Assembly (NCBI GenBank): GCA_004554425.1
Contig: SFMI01000055.1
Location: 1 to 10,867 of the forward strand
Length of the DNA stretch: 10,867 nucleotides
From: Candidatus Saccharimonadota bacterium
GTDB taxonomy: Bacteria > Eremiobacterota > Xenobia > Xenobiales > Xenobiaceae
Direction of reading: 5' to 3'
Both the position numbers and the translations under genes were made by a program. This document shows positions 1 to 6,650 of the stretch, piece after piece (positions within the stretch are counted from its first letter, which is position 1; each line of letters starts with the position of its first letter). Below the pieces are notes generated by a model. It was not told where the DNA came from and ran no database searches. It saw only the letters and a list, made by a program, of their open reading frames with translations.

Positions 1-244
1 CCGTGGTAGGAATAATCTTATCGCGCATACGTAATTTGTAAGCATTGAAAGCAGCCGGCTCTTGCTTTTTGACGACAACTACGTCTTGGGCAGTGGCGGC
101 TCTTTCCAAAGCTCTGTTGTACCAGAACATATAGTAGCAAGCGATACAAGCGATAAGGATACCGGCGATAATAATCATACAAGTAACCGGAGCATCGCCA
201 CGCATCCCATGACGTCTTATTTTTTTGAATATAGATAATGACAT
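1..244 (-). CDS. Partial gene for a single-pass membrane protein (N-terminus only)
   Basis: Reading leftward from an ATG at 242-244 gives 81 uninterrupted codons before the window edge, so only the N-terminus is visible. A GGAGGTG ribosome binding site (around 254-260, minus strand) lies about 10 bases upstream, and a good promoter precedes it. The protein has a basic cytoplasmic start (residues 1-16, KKIRR), one strongly hydrophobic segment at about residues 19-42, then a charged stretch with a VVVVKK strand at 55-60. This N-in, single-anchor layout suits a bitopic membrane protein with an extracytoplasmic domain. The order anchor, short linker, VVVxK strand loosely recalls CpaB/SAF-domain pilus assembly proteins, but too little is present to assign it. 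A different minus-strand frame across 18-332 runs through the promoter and is a shadow. Confidence 0.75.
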   Translation of the reverse strand, partial: MSLSIFKKIRRHGMRGDAPVTCMIIIAGILIACIACYYMFWYNRALERAATAQDVVVVKKQEPAAFNAYKLRMRDKIIPTT

Positions 245-303
245 GATGTCCCACACCTCCAAAGTAAGCGTGCATCTTTAAATAGTTAATTTCACGGCTT
301 GTT

Positions 304-332
304 ATTATACATATAATACGGCTAACGTTCAA
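304..332 (-). promoter_or_regulatory. Leftward sigma70-like promoter
   Basis: On the minus strand a TTGAAC -35 box (327-332) is followed after exactly 17 bases by a perfect TATAAT -10 box (304-309). Transcription would start near 297 and give a leader of about 50 bases before the ATG at 244. This is the best promoter match in the window. Its -35 box overlaps the -35 box of the proposed rightward promoter. Confidence 0.55.
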
Positions 333-356
333 ACTTTATAACTAATATGTTAAAAT
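328..356 (+). promoter_or_regulatory. Rightward sigma70-like promoter for the queuosine salvage gene
   Basis: TTCAAA (328-333) and TAAAAT (351-356) are separated by 17 bases and match the consensus at 4 of 6 and 5 of 6 positions. Transcription would start near 363 and give a leader of about 105 bases if translation begins at 471. An alternative is a perfect TATAAT at 312-317 with a poor -35 (TTCACG at 291-296, 15-base spacing). Confidence 0.4.
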
Positions 357-398
357 ATGGAGCCGATTAAGAAAAAAGATGAGCAAGAAAGGCTAACC

Positions 399-428
399 TT
401 TAGGCATATTTAAGTTTTTTTGCCTAAA
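399..428 (+). repeat. 8-bp perfect inverted repeat in the leader
   Basis: TTTAGGCA (399-406) and TGCCTAAA (421-428) are perfect inverted copies around a 14-base loop that ends in a T run. The element lies between the proposed promoter and the preferred start at 471, so it would form in the 5' leader RNA or act as an operator. It overlaps the rejected TTG start at 420. Confidence 0.45.
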
Positions 429-470
429 TTAGAGCTTTGTTTGCTGAAAAAGAAAGGAATTGATACAATT

Positions 471-1451
471 TTGAATTCTACGGTCAACGTTTTAGAGACT
501 ACCGAAATAGTTCGCCGCGAGTCTGAGTTGGTAAATATTAACCTTGAGGTTATAAAAAAATATTGCCGCGAGTGGGCCCTTCATCCTTTTATTACTCCCG
601 CGTGGGATACTTCCGTGCATTATGACGGAAAAGGTGATCGTTTAGCCAACTATATTCTTCTTTTGGACAGTTTGAATTTCTGTTTCTGGCCAGATAAAGG
701 ACAGCCCAAATGGACTATCGAGTATAAAGGTCAGAAGATGGGCGGCTATCAGGCTTTGGCAGCCTCTTTGAAAAGAGCCATAGAAGAAGGCATCAATGTA
801 GACGATGCCCACTGGATGGCTCAAGCTGATCTGGAACAAGTGCGTCACGTTTTCCGCGGTACTCAAGAAGGTGTAGAAATTCCTCTTATGGATAAACGCC
901 TGGAGCACATTAACCAAAGTGGTAAAGTCCTTTTAGACAACTTTGGCGGCCAATACTCTCAAGCTATCAAGTCTTGCCAAGGTAGCGCTGTGGCCCTAGT
1001 TAATTTAATGGTGCAATATTTCCCCTCTTTCCGCGATATTCACACTTGGAAAGGCCACGAAGTGCGCATTTTGAAACGCGCCCAGATTACTGCCGTGGAT
1101 ATTTACGGTAGCTTCTACGGAGAAGGTTTAGGTAAATTCGAGGATATGGATTTGCTGACCGTTTTTGCCGATTATAAAATTCCTCAGGTACTTCGTGCTT
1201 TGGGTATTTTGGAGTATGCTCCAGCTTTGGCCGAAAAAGTAGATAATCAAGAGTTGTTACCTTCCGGATCCCGAGAAGAAATGGAAATTCGTGTGGGTAT
1301 GATCTGGGCTGTAGAAGAAATACGTCGTGAGCTCAAGCGTTTAGGTGCTCCCAAGATGGCTTTGGAATTAGACTGGTTCTTATGGAATTTAGGCCAAGAG
1401 CCTTTGCCAGGCGAAAAGCCATATCATAGAACACGTACAGTTTTCTATTAG
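471..1451 (+). CDS. qng1: Queuosine-5'-phosphate N-glycosylase, Qng1/DUF2419 family
   Basis: A DUF2419 (queuosine salvage protein, human C9orf64/QNG1) family enzyme. Family members hydrolyse queuosine-5'-monophosphate to free queuine, so the base can be reused by a transglycosylase; the enzyme is soluble. Family marks visible (numbering from the start at 471) are an FEDMD motif at about 223-227, FADYKIPQVL at 232-241, a conserved AVEEIRREL helix, a WFLWNLG segment and the terminal HRTRTVFY. The length, 326 residues, is typical. I chose TTG at 471 because AAAGGA (453-458) lies upstream and homology-like sequence begins there. An in-frame TTG at 420 would add 17 residues, has no ribosome binding site and would lie inside an inverted repeat. 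The neighbouring tgt gene supports the queuine role. The exact start is less sure than the family. Confidence 0.88.
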   Translation: MNSTVNVLETTEIVRRESELVNINLEVIKKYCREWALHPFITPAWDTSVHYDGKGDRLANYILLLDSLNFCFWPDKGQPKWTIEYKGQKMGGYQALAASLKRAIEEGINVDDAHWMAQADLEQVRHVFRGTQEGVEIPLMDKRLEHINQSGKVLLDNFGGQYSQAIKSCQGSAVALVNLMVQYFPSFRDIHTWKGHEVRILKRAQITAVDIYGSFYGEGLGKFEDMDLLTVFADYKIPQVLRALGILEYAPALAEKVDNQELLPSGSREEMEIRVGMIWAVEEIRRELKRLGAPKMALELDWFLWNLGQEPLPGEKPYHRTRTVFY

Positions 1452-1470
1452 TTCTCTATATTTAAGGAAG

Positions 1471-1554
1471 CAGACAGGGCATATTTTTTTACCTTTCTAC
1501 AGGTTTTTCCAAGCTCGGTCTGTAATATCGGGGGCTCCGATAGTCAATTTTTTT
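1471..1554 (+). promoter_or_regulatory. Structured 120-base leader between qng1 and tgt, with terminator-like hairpin
   Basis: The gap 1452-1571 is the longest in the rightward run before 7404. CAGAC (1471-1475) can pair with GTCTG (1518-1522). Just after, TATCGG (1526-1531) pairs with CCGATA (1537-1542) around a five-base loop, and a run of seven T follows at 1548-1554 after five other bases. This could be a weak intrinsic terminator for qng1, or an attenuator or ligand-sensing leader for tgt. I could not match it to the preQ1-I or preQ1-II riboswitch consensus, so its function is inference. Confidence 0.35.
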
Positions 1555-1571
1555 AGCATAGGTTTACAATA

Positions 1572-2813
1572 ATGGCAGATTATTTTTCTTTTACCGAAAA
1601 AATGCGCTACGAATTGGGCACCGAAGCTCGTTTAGGGCGCATTGATACTCCTCATGGTAGTATCGAGACTCCTGAATTTCTTCCCGTGGGTACTTTAGCT
1701 ACAGTTAAGGGCTTAATGCCTAAACAGTTGGAAGAACTGGGCGTCCAAGGTATGCTCAGCAACACTTACCATCTTTTCTTGCGTCCTGGCTCCGACATCG
1801 TCGAAGAAATGGGTGGCTTACATAAATTTATGAATTGGAAACGTCCGGTTATGACTGACTCCGGCGGTTTCCAAGCCTTTTCTTTAGGTGCAGCCCGTCA
1901 ATTAGGTATAGGCAAAATAGGCGTATTTCCAGGTAACGGCGCTGACATGAGCGTCAGAAAAGGCGACGCTTACAAGCCATTAGCTCACATTGATGAAGAC
2001 GGCGTAGTTTTCCGCTCCTTCCTTGATGGTTCCAAGCATCGCTTGAATCCGGAAATTTCTATTCGCATTCAGGAACAACTGGGTGCCGACATAATTTTGG
2101 CTTTTGACGAATGTACTTCACCGGCCGCTTCTTACGAATATACAGCTATGTCTTTGGAGCGCACTCATCGTTGGGCTGTACGCAGTTTGGAAGCTAGACG
2201 CGATACTCCTCAAGCTTTGTACGGTATCGTTCAAGGCGGCGAATGGCAAGATTTGCGCGAAAAATCTGTGGAATTTATTTCCTCTCTGCCTTTCCAGGGC
2301 TTTGCCATAGGCGGCTCTTTAGGCAAGAGCAAACACGACATGCATAAAGTGCTCGATTGGACTATTCCCGGTTTGCCCCACAATAAACCGCGCCATTTGC
2401 TCGGTATAGGCGAAGTAGACGACTTATTTGAAGGTGTGCAACGCGGTATAGATACTTTCGACTGCGTAATTCCTACCCGTTTTGCCAGAACATCTAATTT
2501 ATTTGTACCTTACGATGTGCCCGGAGCCAACAAGCGAGGTACTTTAGTATTGCGCAATGCCGAATTTACTCACGATGAGCGGCCAGTTGATCCTAATTGT
2601 ACTTGCTATTGCTGCCGCAACTTCTCACGCGCTTATTTGCGCCACTTATATAAGTCGGAAGAGATCTTAGGTAGCGTATTAGGCACTTTGCATAATATTC
2701 ACTTTATGCTCACTCTTATGCGCAATATCCGTGCTTCTTTAGCCAACGGAACCTTCTTCGATCTCAAAGCCAAATGGTTAGATCGCAAAGGCGAGGCCCA
2801 AGAGGAGAAATAA
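1572..2813 (+). CDS. tgt: tRNA-guanine/queuine transglycosylase, long form, probably queuine-using
   Basis: Exchanges guanine-34 in the anticodon of GUN tRNAs (Tyr, His, Asp, Asn) for a 7-deazaguanine base. The catalytic set is intact: general base Asp96 in TDSGGFQ, AFDECT at 177-182, Gln221 in VQGG, nucleophile Asp297 in FDCVIPTR, and a zinc site of Cys343, Cys345, Cys348 and His374. At the position of Zymomonas Val233 this protein has Gly251 (IGGSLGK, 246-252); eukaryotic queuine-specific enzymes also have Gly there. Cys181, at the Zymomonas Cys158 position, is the bacterial residue. It is 413 residues, longer than the usual 370-390, with about 30 extra residues near 107-142 between SLG and EDGV. 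The ATG has a weak AGG upstream. The adjacent qng1 argues for queuine as substrate. Confidence 0.95.
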   Translation: MADYFSFTEKMRYELGTEARLGRIDTPHGSIETPEFLPVGTLATVKGLMPKQLEELGVQGMLSNTYHLFLRPGSDIVEEMGGLHKFMNWKRPVMTDSGGFQAFSLGAARQLGIGKIGVFPGNGADMSVRKGDAYKPLAHIDEDGVVFRSFLDGSKHRLNPEISIRIQEQLGADIILAFDECTSPAASYEYTAMSLERTHRWAVRSLEARRDTPQALYGIVQGGEWQDLREKSVEFISSLPFQGFAIGGSLGKSKHDMHKVLDWTIPGLPHNKPRHLLGIGEVDDLFEGVQRGIDTFDCVIPTRFARTSNLFVPYDVPGANKRGTLVLRNAEFTHDERPVDPNCTCYCCRNFSRAYLRHLYKSEEILGSVLGTLHNIHFMLTLMRNIRASLANGTFFDLKAKWLDRKGEAQEEK

Positions 2814-2841
2814 TACAAACTAAGTGAGGAAGTGCAGCGCT

Positions 2842-3948
2842 ATGGCTATCGAGTTCAGCCTTATTATACCTACTTATAATAGGATAGGTGCTTTGCGCCA
2901 TTGTCTAAAACATATTGAAAGACTCAATTTCCCCAAAAAAAGTTTTGAGGTAGTTTTAGTTGATGACGGATCTAAAGACGAAACTTCTCAACTCAAAGCC
3001 GAGGATTTTTCTTTCAATATAACTGTAATTCATCAGCCTAACAGCGGCACTTCCGCAGCCCGCAATTGTGGTATAAGGGCAGCCAAAGGTTTGATTTGCA
3101 TGTTTGTCGACGATGATGTTATGCTTCATCCCGATCTTTTGCTGGAGCACCAGCACTTGCACAAAGCTGAGCCCAACTTGGTAGTACGTGGGCCGGTTAT
3201 AAATTTTGCCTCTCTGCCCTGCCCTTTAGATACAGATGATGAACTCAGGCAATCGGCTTTGGCTGCTTCGGAAAAGCTTAACGAAACAGCTTGTCAACAA
3301 TTGCGCCAAATTTCCGAGGCAAGTTTGTCTTTTGGTTCAGCCAATTCTTCAACTACTTCATTTTTAAGCACTGGCGCTCCCCAAGCGGCTCACAGCGACA
3401 AGGAATCGAGCGGCTTTTTCAATCGCTTGAATAATCTATGGAAAAATTGGAGCGGTGGCGATTTGCAAATGCTCAAACATTTTTCTATGAACTATCTCTG
3501 TACCAGTAACGCTTCTTTATACCGTCACCATTTAATCGCAGCCGGTCTTTTTGATACATCTTTTCCACGTTGGGAAGACGCTGAATTGGCTGTGCGTTTG
3601 AAACGTTTGGGACTCAAAAGGCGTTTTAGTCTAAATGCTATTGTTTATCATTTAAAGCCGCCGGAAACTTGGGAAGCTAGAATTAGAACAGCCCAAAAAG
3701 ACGGTGCTTCAGCTGCAGAGCTTTATTTGCGTTATCCTAGCTTTTTAATGCGTTTGCGCAGCGGTTTGCACTTTGCCAACAGTTGGCGCAACCAATTATT
3801 TACCGAAGGGCCGTGGCAAGCGGCTTTAGCTGCCAGCGCTCGCGGTGAAAGTAAAGTTTTCCCTCAAAAATTCGCTCAAGATATGTTAATCGAAAAAGCG
3901 TATTTAGAGGCCGGCCTGAATAGGCTGAAGAGGACTCAATCTTTTTAG
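2842..3948 (+). CDS. GT2-family glycosyltransferase with a low-complexity insertion
   Basis: A GT-A fold, family 2 glycosyltransferase that should move a sugar from a nucleotide-sugar donor at the cytoplasmic face of the membrane. Visible marks (numbering from 2842) are the N-terminal LIIPTYNR, the nucleotide-binding VDDGS (Asp41-Asp42), the metal-binding VDDD (90-92) and the acceptor-side WED (243-245). No membrane helix is evident. Between DDD and WED it carries about 70 more residues than the neighbouring paralogue; this stretch (about 125-210) is rich in Ser, Ala, Gln and Asn. GTG at 2824 opens the longest frame but lies within GTGAGGA, which is better read as the ribosome binding site of ATG 2842, 28 bases after tgt. 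The 368-residue product has unknown donor and acceptor. Confidence 0.85.
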   Translation: MAIEFSLIIPTYNRIGALRHCLKHIERLNFPKKSFEVVLVDDGSKDETSQLKAEDFSFNITVIHQPNSGTSAARNCGIRAAKGLICMFVDDDVMLHPDLLLEHQHLHKAEPNLVVRGPVINFASLPCPLDTDDELRQSALAASEKLNETACQQLRQISEASLSFGSANSSTTSFLSTGAPQAAHSDKESSGFFNRLNNLWKNWSGGDLQMLKHFSMNYLCTSNASLYRHHLIAAGLFDTSFPRWEDAELAVRLKRLGLKRRFSLNAIVYHLKPPETWEARIRTAQKDGASAAELYLRYPSFLMRLRSGLHFANSWRNQLFTEGPWQAALAASARGESKVFPQKFAQDMLIEKAYLEAGLNRLKRTQSF

Positions 3949-4011
3949 TCAGCAATATTTTGCAGATCATTGCAGCTAACTCAAGCAGCGATTGACAAGT
4001 GAGGACAAAAA

Positions 4012-4971
4012 ATGGAAAGAAAAGATGAATTTGCCGAGCTGATGAAAGTTGAGGACAAGTATGAAGTGTCCGTTCAAATTTGCTCGCATAATCGCAAAAA
4101 CGTCTTGCAAGTCGTTTTGGAGTCTTTAAAAGACCAAACCTTGCCTGCCGACCGTTTTGAAGTAGTTCTGGTAGACGACGGCTCAACTGACGGAACTAAG
4201 GAAATGGCTGAAGGTTTAGACCTTCCTTATCATCTGACCGTCCTGCGCCACGAAAAAAACGCCGGCCTCTCTACTGCCCGCAATACCGGACTTAGAGCTT
4301 GCCGCGGTCGTGTCATTTTAATTATTGATGATGATGTTATTGCCGATCCGGATTTGTTGCGCCAACACGTTTTAACTCACGCTTCTTACGACAAGATCGT
4401 TTGCAATGGTTGGGTAAATCACGTTTCCGAGCCTAAGCGTCCGGAGAATCCGCAATTTACTATGGCAGATATTTCTACCTCATTTTTCTGGACTTCCAAT
4501 GTATCTGTAAAGCGTCGCCACCTTTTGGCTATTGGTGGCTTTGATGAAGACTTCAAAGAATACGGCTGGGAAGATCAGGAAGTGGGCCTGCGCTTGATGG
4601 CCCTGGGCTTAAAGAAGCAAAATAACTATAAAGCTATTGGCTTCCACGTAAAGCGCACTCCACAGCGCAAAGACATTCCCCGTATGCTTAAACAAGCCGA
4701 AGCCAAAGGACGTACCGCTGTGCTGTATGTTGAGAAGCACGATCGTCCGCGTTCACGTTTGTCTACAGGAATTCATGCTGCTCGCCTGGCTGTATATAAA
4801 TTTACTCGCGTAGGCGACTGGTTACAAAAAATATGTTTGGAACGCCTGAACCGCCCGGAGATGAGTGACGACACACCTTTAACTGGCTTTGATGCTTGGT
4901 GCGCTCGCCAGCTTTCCACAATCCATTATTTCGACGCTATAGAAAATACTTTAAATAATGAGCAAAAATAA
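4012..4971 (+). CDS. GT2-family glycosyltransferase
   Basis: A second family 2 glycosyltransferase, paralogous to the preceding gene. It has QICSHNR at 22-28, VDDGSTDG starting with Asp55-Asp56, NAGLSTARN (83-91), a metal-binding IDDD (106-108) and GWEDQE (185-190). At 319 residues it shows the plain two-part GT2 layout without the insertion of its neighbour. Initiation at ATG 4012 is well supported by GAGGA at 4001-4005, six bases upstream. Its last 14 bases overlap the start of the next gene, a polytopic GT-C protein, which suggests translational coupling and a shared pathway, probably assembly or decoration of an envelope glycan. The C-terminal 100 residues are basic and could associate with the membrane or acceptor. 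Sugar specificity cannot be read from the sequence. Confidence 0.88.
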   Translation: MERKDEFAELMKVEDKYEVSVQICSHNRKNVLQVVLESLKDQTLPADRFEVVLVDDGSTDGTKEMAEGLDLPYHLTVLRHEKNAGLSTARNTGLRACRGRVILIIDDDVIADPDLLRQHVLTHASYDKIVCNGWVNHVSEPKRPENPQFTMADISTSFFWTSNVSVKRRHLLAIGGFDEDFKEYGWEDQEVGLRLMALGLKKQNNYKAIGFHVKRTPQRKDIPRMLKQAEAKGRTAVLYVEKHDRPRSRLSTGIHAARLAVYKFTRVGDWLQKICLERLNRPEMSDDTPLTGFDAWCARQLSTIHYFDAIENTLNNEQK

Positions 4972-6646
4972 AGAACTTTCCGCTTCTGCCTCTCAGGAAA
5001 AAGCCAAGTTACCTTCCGGTGAGGAATGGAAATGGAATTTTCGTTTCCTAAATTTACTGATAATTACTACTTTATTTCGTATTATTTTCGGCGCTCTAGC
5101 TGAGCTAAAGTACGAAGAAGCTTATTATTGGCTATATAGTCAACACCTAGATTGGTCATATTTCGACCATCCACCTTTGGTAGGTTGGTTAGTTTATATT
5201 TCCACTCAATTAGGCGGAAATGCGGAAATTTGGGTTCGCTTGCCAACTATTCTCTGTTTTGCTGGAGCCCTTTTCTTTATTCATCGTCTGGCTTGCGATC
5301 TTTTCGGAGCCAAAACAGGTTTTATTACTGCCGTTTTGGCTTCGTCGCTGCCAGCTTTTGAAATTTACTCTATATTTGTTTTTCCCGACGCACCTCTTTT
5401 GCTTTTCTGGAGCTTGGTTATGTGTGTCGGTTATCGACTTTACGAAGACGAAAGGCCCATCTGGTGGCTAGTTATAGGCGCAGCCACCGGTTTAGCTATG
5501 CTAGCCAAATACCCCGGCGTATTGGCTCCTTTAGCTCCGATATTGATTATTGCCCTAAAGAAAAAGTATCATCTTTTCAAATGCTGGCAATTTTATGTCG
5601 GTATCATTTTATGTTGGTTGATCTTTAGTCCGGTTATTTACTGGAATGCTCAACACGAATGGGCTTCTTTCCTCTTCCAGGGCGTTTCCCGCTTCTTTGA
5701 AGCCAACAGCTGGTTAGATATTTTTGGCGGTTCTTTGCTTAATATTACCGCTTTACCCACTCCTTTCGGTTTGCTCCTTTTGCTTTGGGTTGGTTGGCAA
5801 AGCTGTAAGCGTATCAAAGACGAACGCTGGCTCTATTTGGTATGTGCTTTTCTACCTTTTGCCATTATAGTAGCGGCCGTAGCTTTGGTGCGTTTAGTGC
5901 AACTCAATTGGCCTTTGCCTGTTTATCCGGCCTTAATTATTGCCACAGCTGCCCTTTTAGAGGAACTGAAAGCCTGGTACAGTCGCAAATGGCAATTTAT
6001 TTTAGGTGCCGTTTTTGTACCCGCCTTGTTAATCAGTTTAATTCCTTGGATTGCCATTTTCTTCAATTTGACACCTTTAAATCGTTTTAATGAAATTTAT
6101 GGTTGGAAGAATATGGGCCAAACTGTATTGGAAATAGTTAGCGCCAACTATAACAATGGACAGTGTTTCCTTGCCGGTCACGGCTATCAGACAGCCAGCG
6201 AAGTAGCCTATTACACCAAGCTTCCTCAGCTCACCATAGCAGAAAATTTATATGGCGAACGCTCCAAAGGCTTCGATTATTGGAGCAAAAAGGGCGACTT
6301 TAAGGGCTGGAATTGCGTATACGTAGTAGCTGAAGAGCTACACAGCGACGGAAAATATCGTCCTCGTGATCCTTTCAATTTAGCTCAATTGAAAAGGTAC
6401 TTTACCAGTGTAGATACTACAGGAAATCGCTTAACAGTTTTTCGCGGCGGTTCTCCTGTACGTCGTTACAAATTCTACTATTGCATCAACTACAAAGGCA
6501 TTCCCAATTTGCAAGGTGAATTGGCTGGCGAAGATGTTTTGGAGAAGATTGGCTTAGACGTAGATGACGATCTCCACCAGAATGAAGCACAGTCTACTTC
6601 AAATAAAGTCAATAGCCCGGCCGCACAAGGAAACGAGGTGAAATAG
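4958..6646 (+). CDS. GT-C membrane glycosyltransferase, PMT/ArnT-like (dolichyl-phosphate-mannosyltransferase-like)
   Basis: A polytopic integral membrane enzyme of the GT39/GT83-like superfamily, which takes sugars from polyprenyl-phosphate carriers and adds them to lipid or protein on the outer side of the inner membrane. The first external loop has the family signature EEAYYW (53-58) followed by YFDHPPLVGWL (68-78). Near 97-380 about nine to ten hydrophobic helices can be seen. The last 180 residues form a soluble domain opening with FNEIYGWKNMG, typical of this family, and end in an acidic tail. The usual Asp-Glu pair in the first loop is Glu-Glu here (53-54). ATG 4958 overlaps the upstream GT2 gene by 14 bases and the downstream gene begins four bases after the stop, so it sits inside an operon. 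The GT2 neighbours could supply its lipid-linked sugar (inference). Confidence 0.87.
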   Translation: MSKNKELSASASQEKAKLPSGEEWKWNFRFLNLLIITTLFRIIFGALAELKYEEAYYWLYSQHLDWSYFDHPPLVGWLVYISTQLGGNAEIWVRLPTILCFAGALFFIHRLACDLFGAKTGFITAVLASSLPAFEIYSIFVFPDAPLLLFWSLVMCVGYRLYEDERPIWWLVIGAATGLAMLAKYPGVLAPLAPILIIALKKKYHLFKCWQFYVGIILCWLIFSPVIYWNAQHEWASFLFQGVSRFFEANSWLDIFGGSLLNITALPTPFGLLLLLWVGWQSCKRIKDERWLYLVCAFLPFAIIVAAVALVRLVQLNWPLPVYPALIIATAALLEELKAWYSRKWQFILGAVFVPALLISLIPWIAIFFNLTPLNRFNEIYGWKNMGQTVLEIVSANYNNGQCFLAGHGYQTASEVAYYTKLPQLTIAENLYGERSKGFDYWSKKGDFKGWNCVYVVAEELHSDGKYRPRDPFNLAQLKRYFTSVDTTGNRLTVFRGGSPVRRYKFYYCINYKGIPNLQGELAGEDVLEKIGLDVDDDLHQNEAQSTSNKVNSPAAQGNEVK

Positions 6647-6650
6647 AGTC

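Noticed and set aside
18..332. Minus-strand open frame of 104 codons at the left edge
   Set aside because: It runs across the promoter and leader of the better minus-strand gene starting at 244, in a different frame, and has no plausible protein features.
420..470. In-frame TTG at 420 as the start of the queuosine salvage gene
   Set aside because: No ribosome binding site precedes it, it falls within an inverted repeat, and family-like sequence begins after the TTG at 471, which has AAAGGA upstream.
363..470. preQ1 riboswitch upstream of qng1 (and likewise in 1452-1571)
   Set aside because: I could not find the preQ1-I consensus elements or a recognisable class II pseudoknot in either leader; a covariance-model search would decide.
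2824..2841. GTG at 2824 as the start of the first GT2 gene
   Set aside because: The GTG is part of GTGAGGA, the ribosome binding site for ATG 2842, where the typical GT2 N-terminus begins.
3800..4186. Minus-strand open frame of 128 codons across the GT2 gene junction
   Set aside because: It lies opposite two well-supported glycosyltransferase genes and shows no family motif or ribosome binding site, so it is a shadow.
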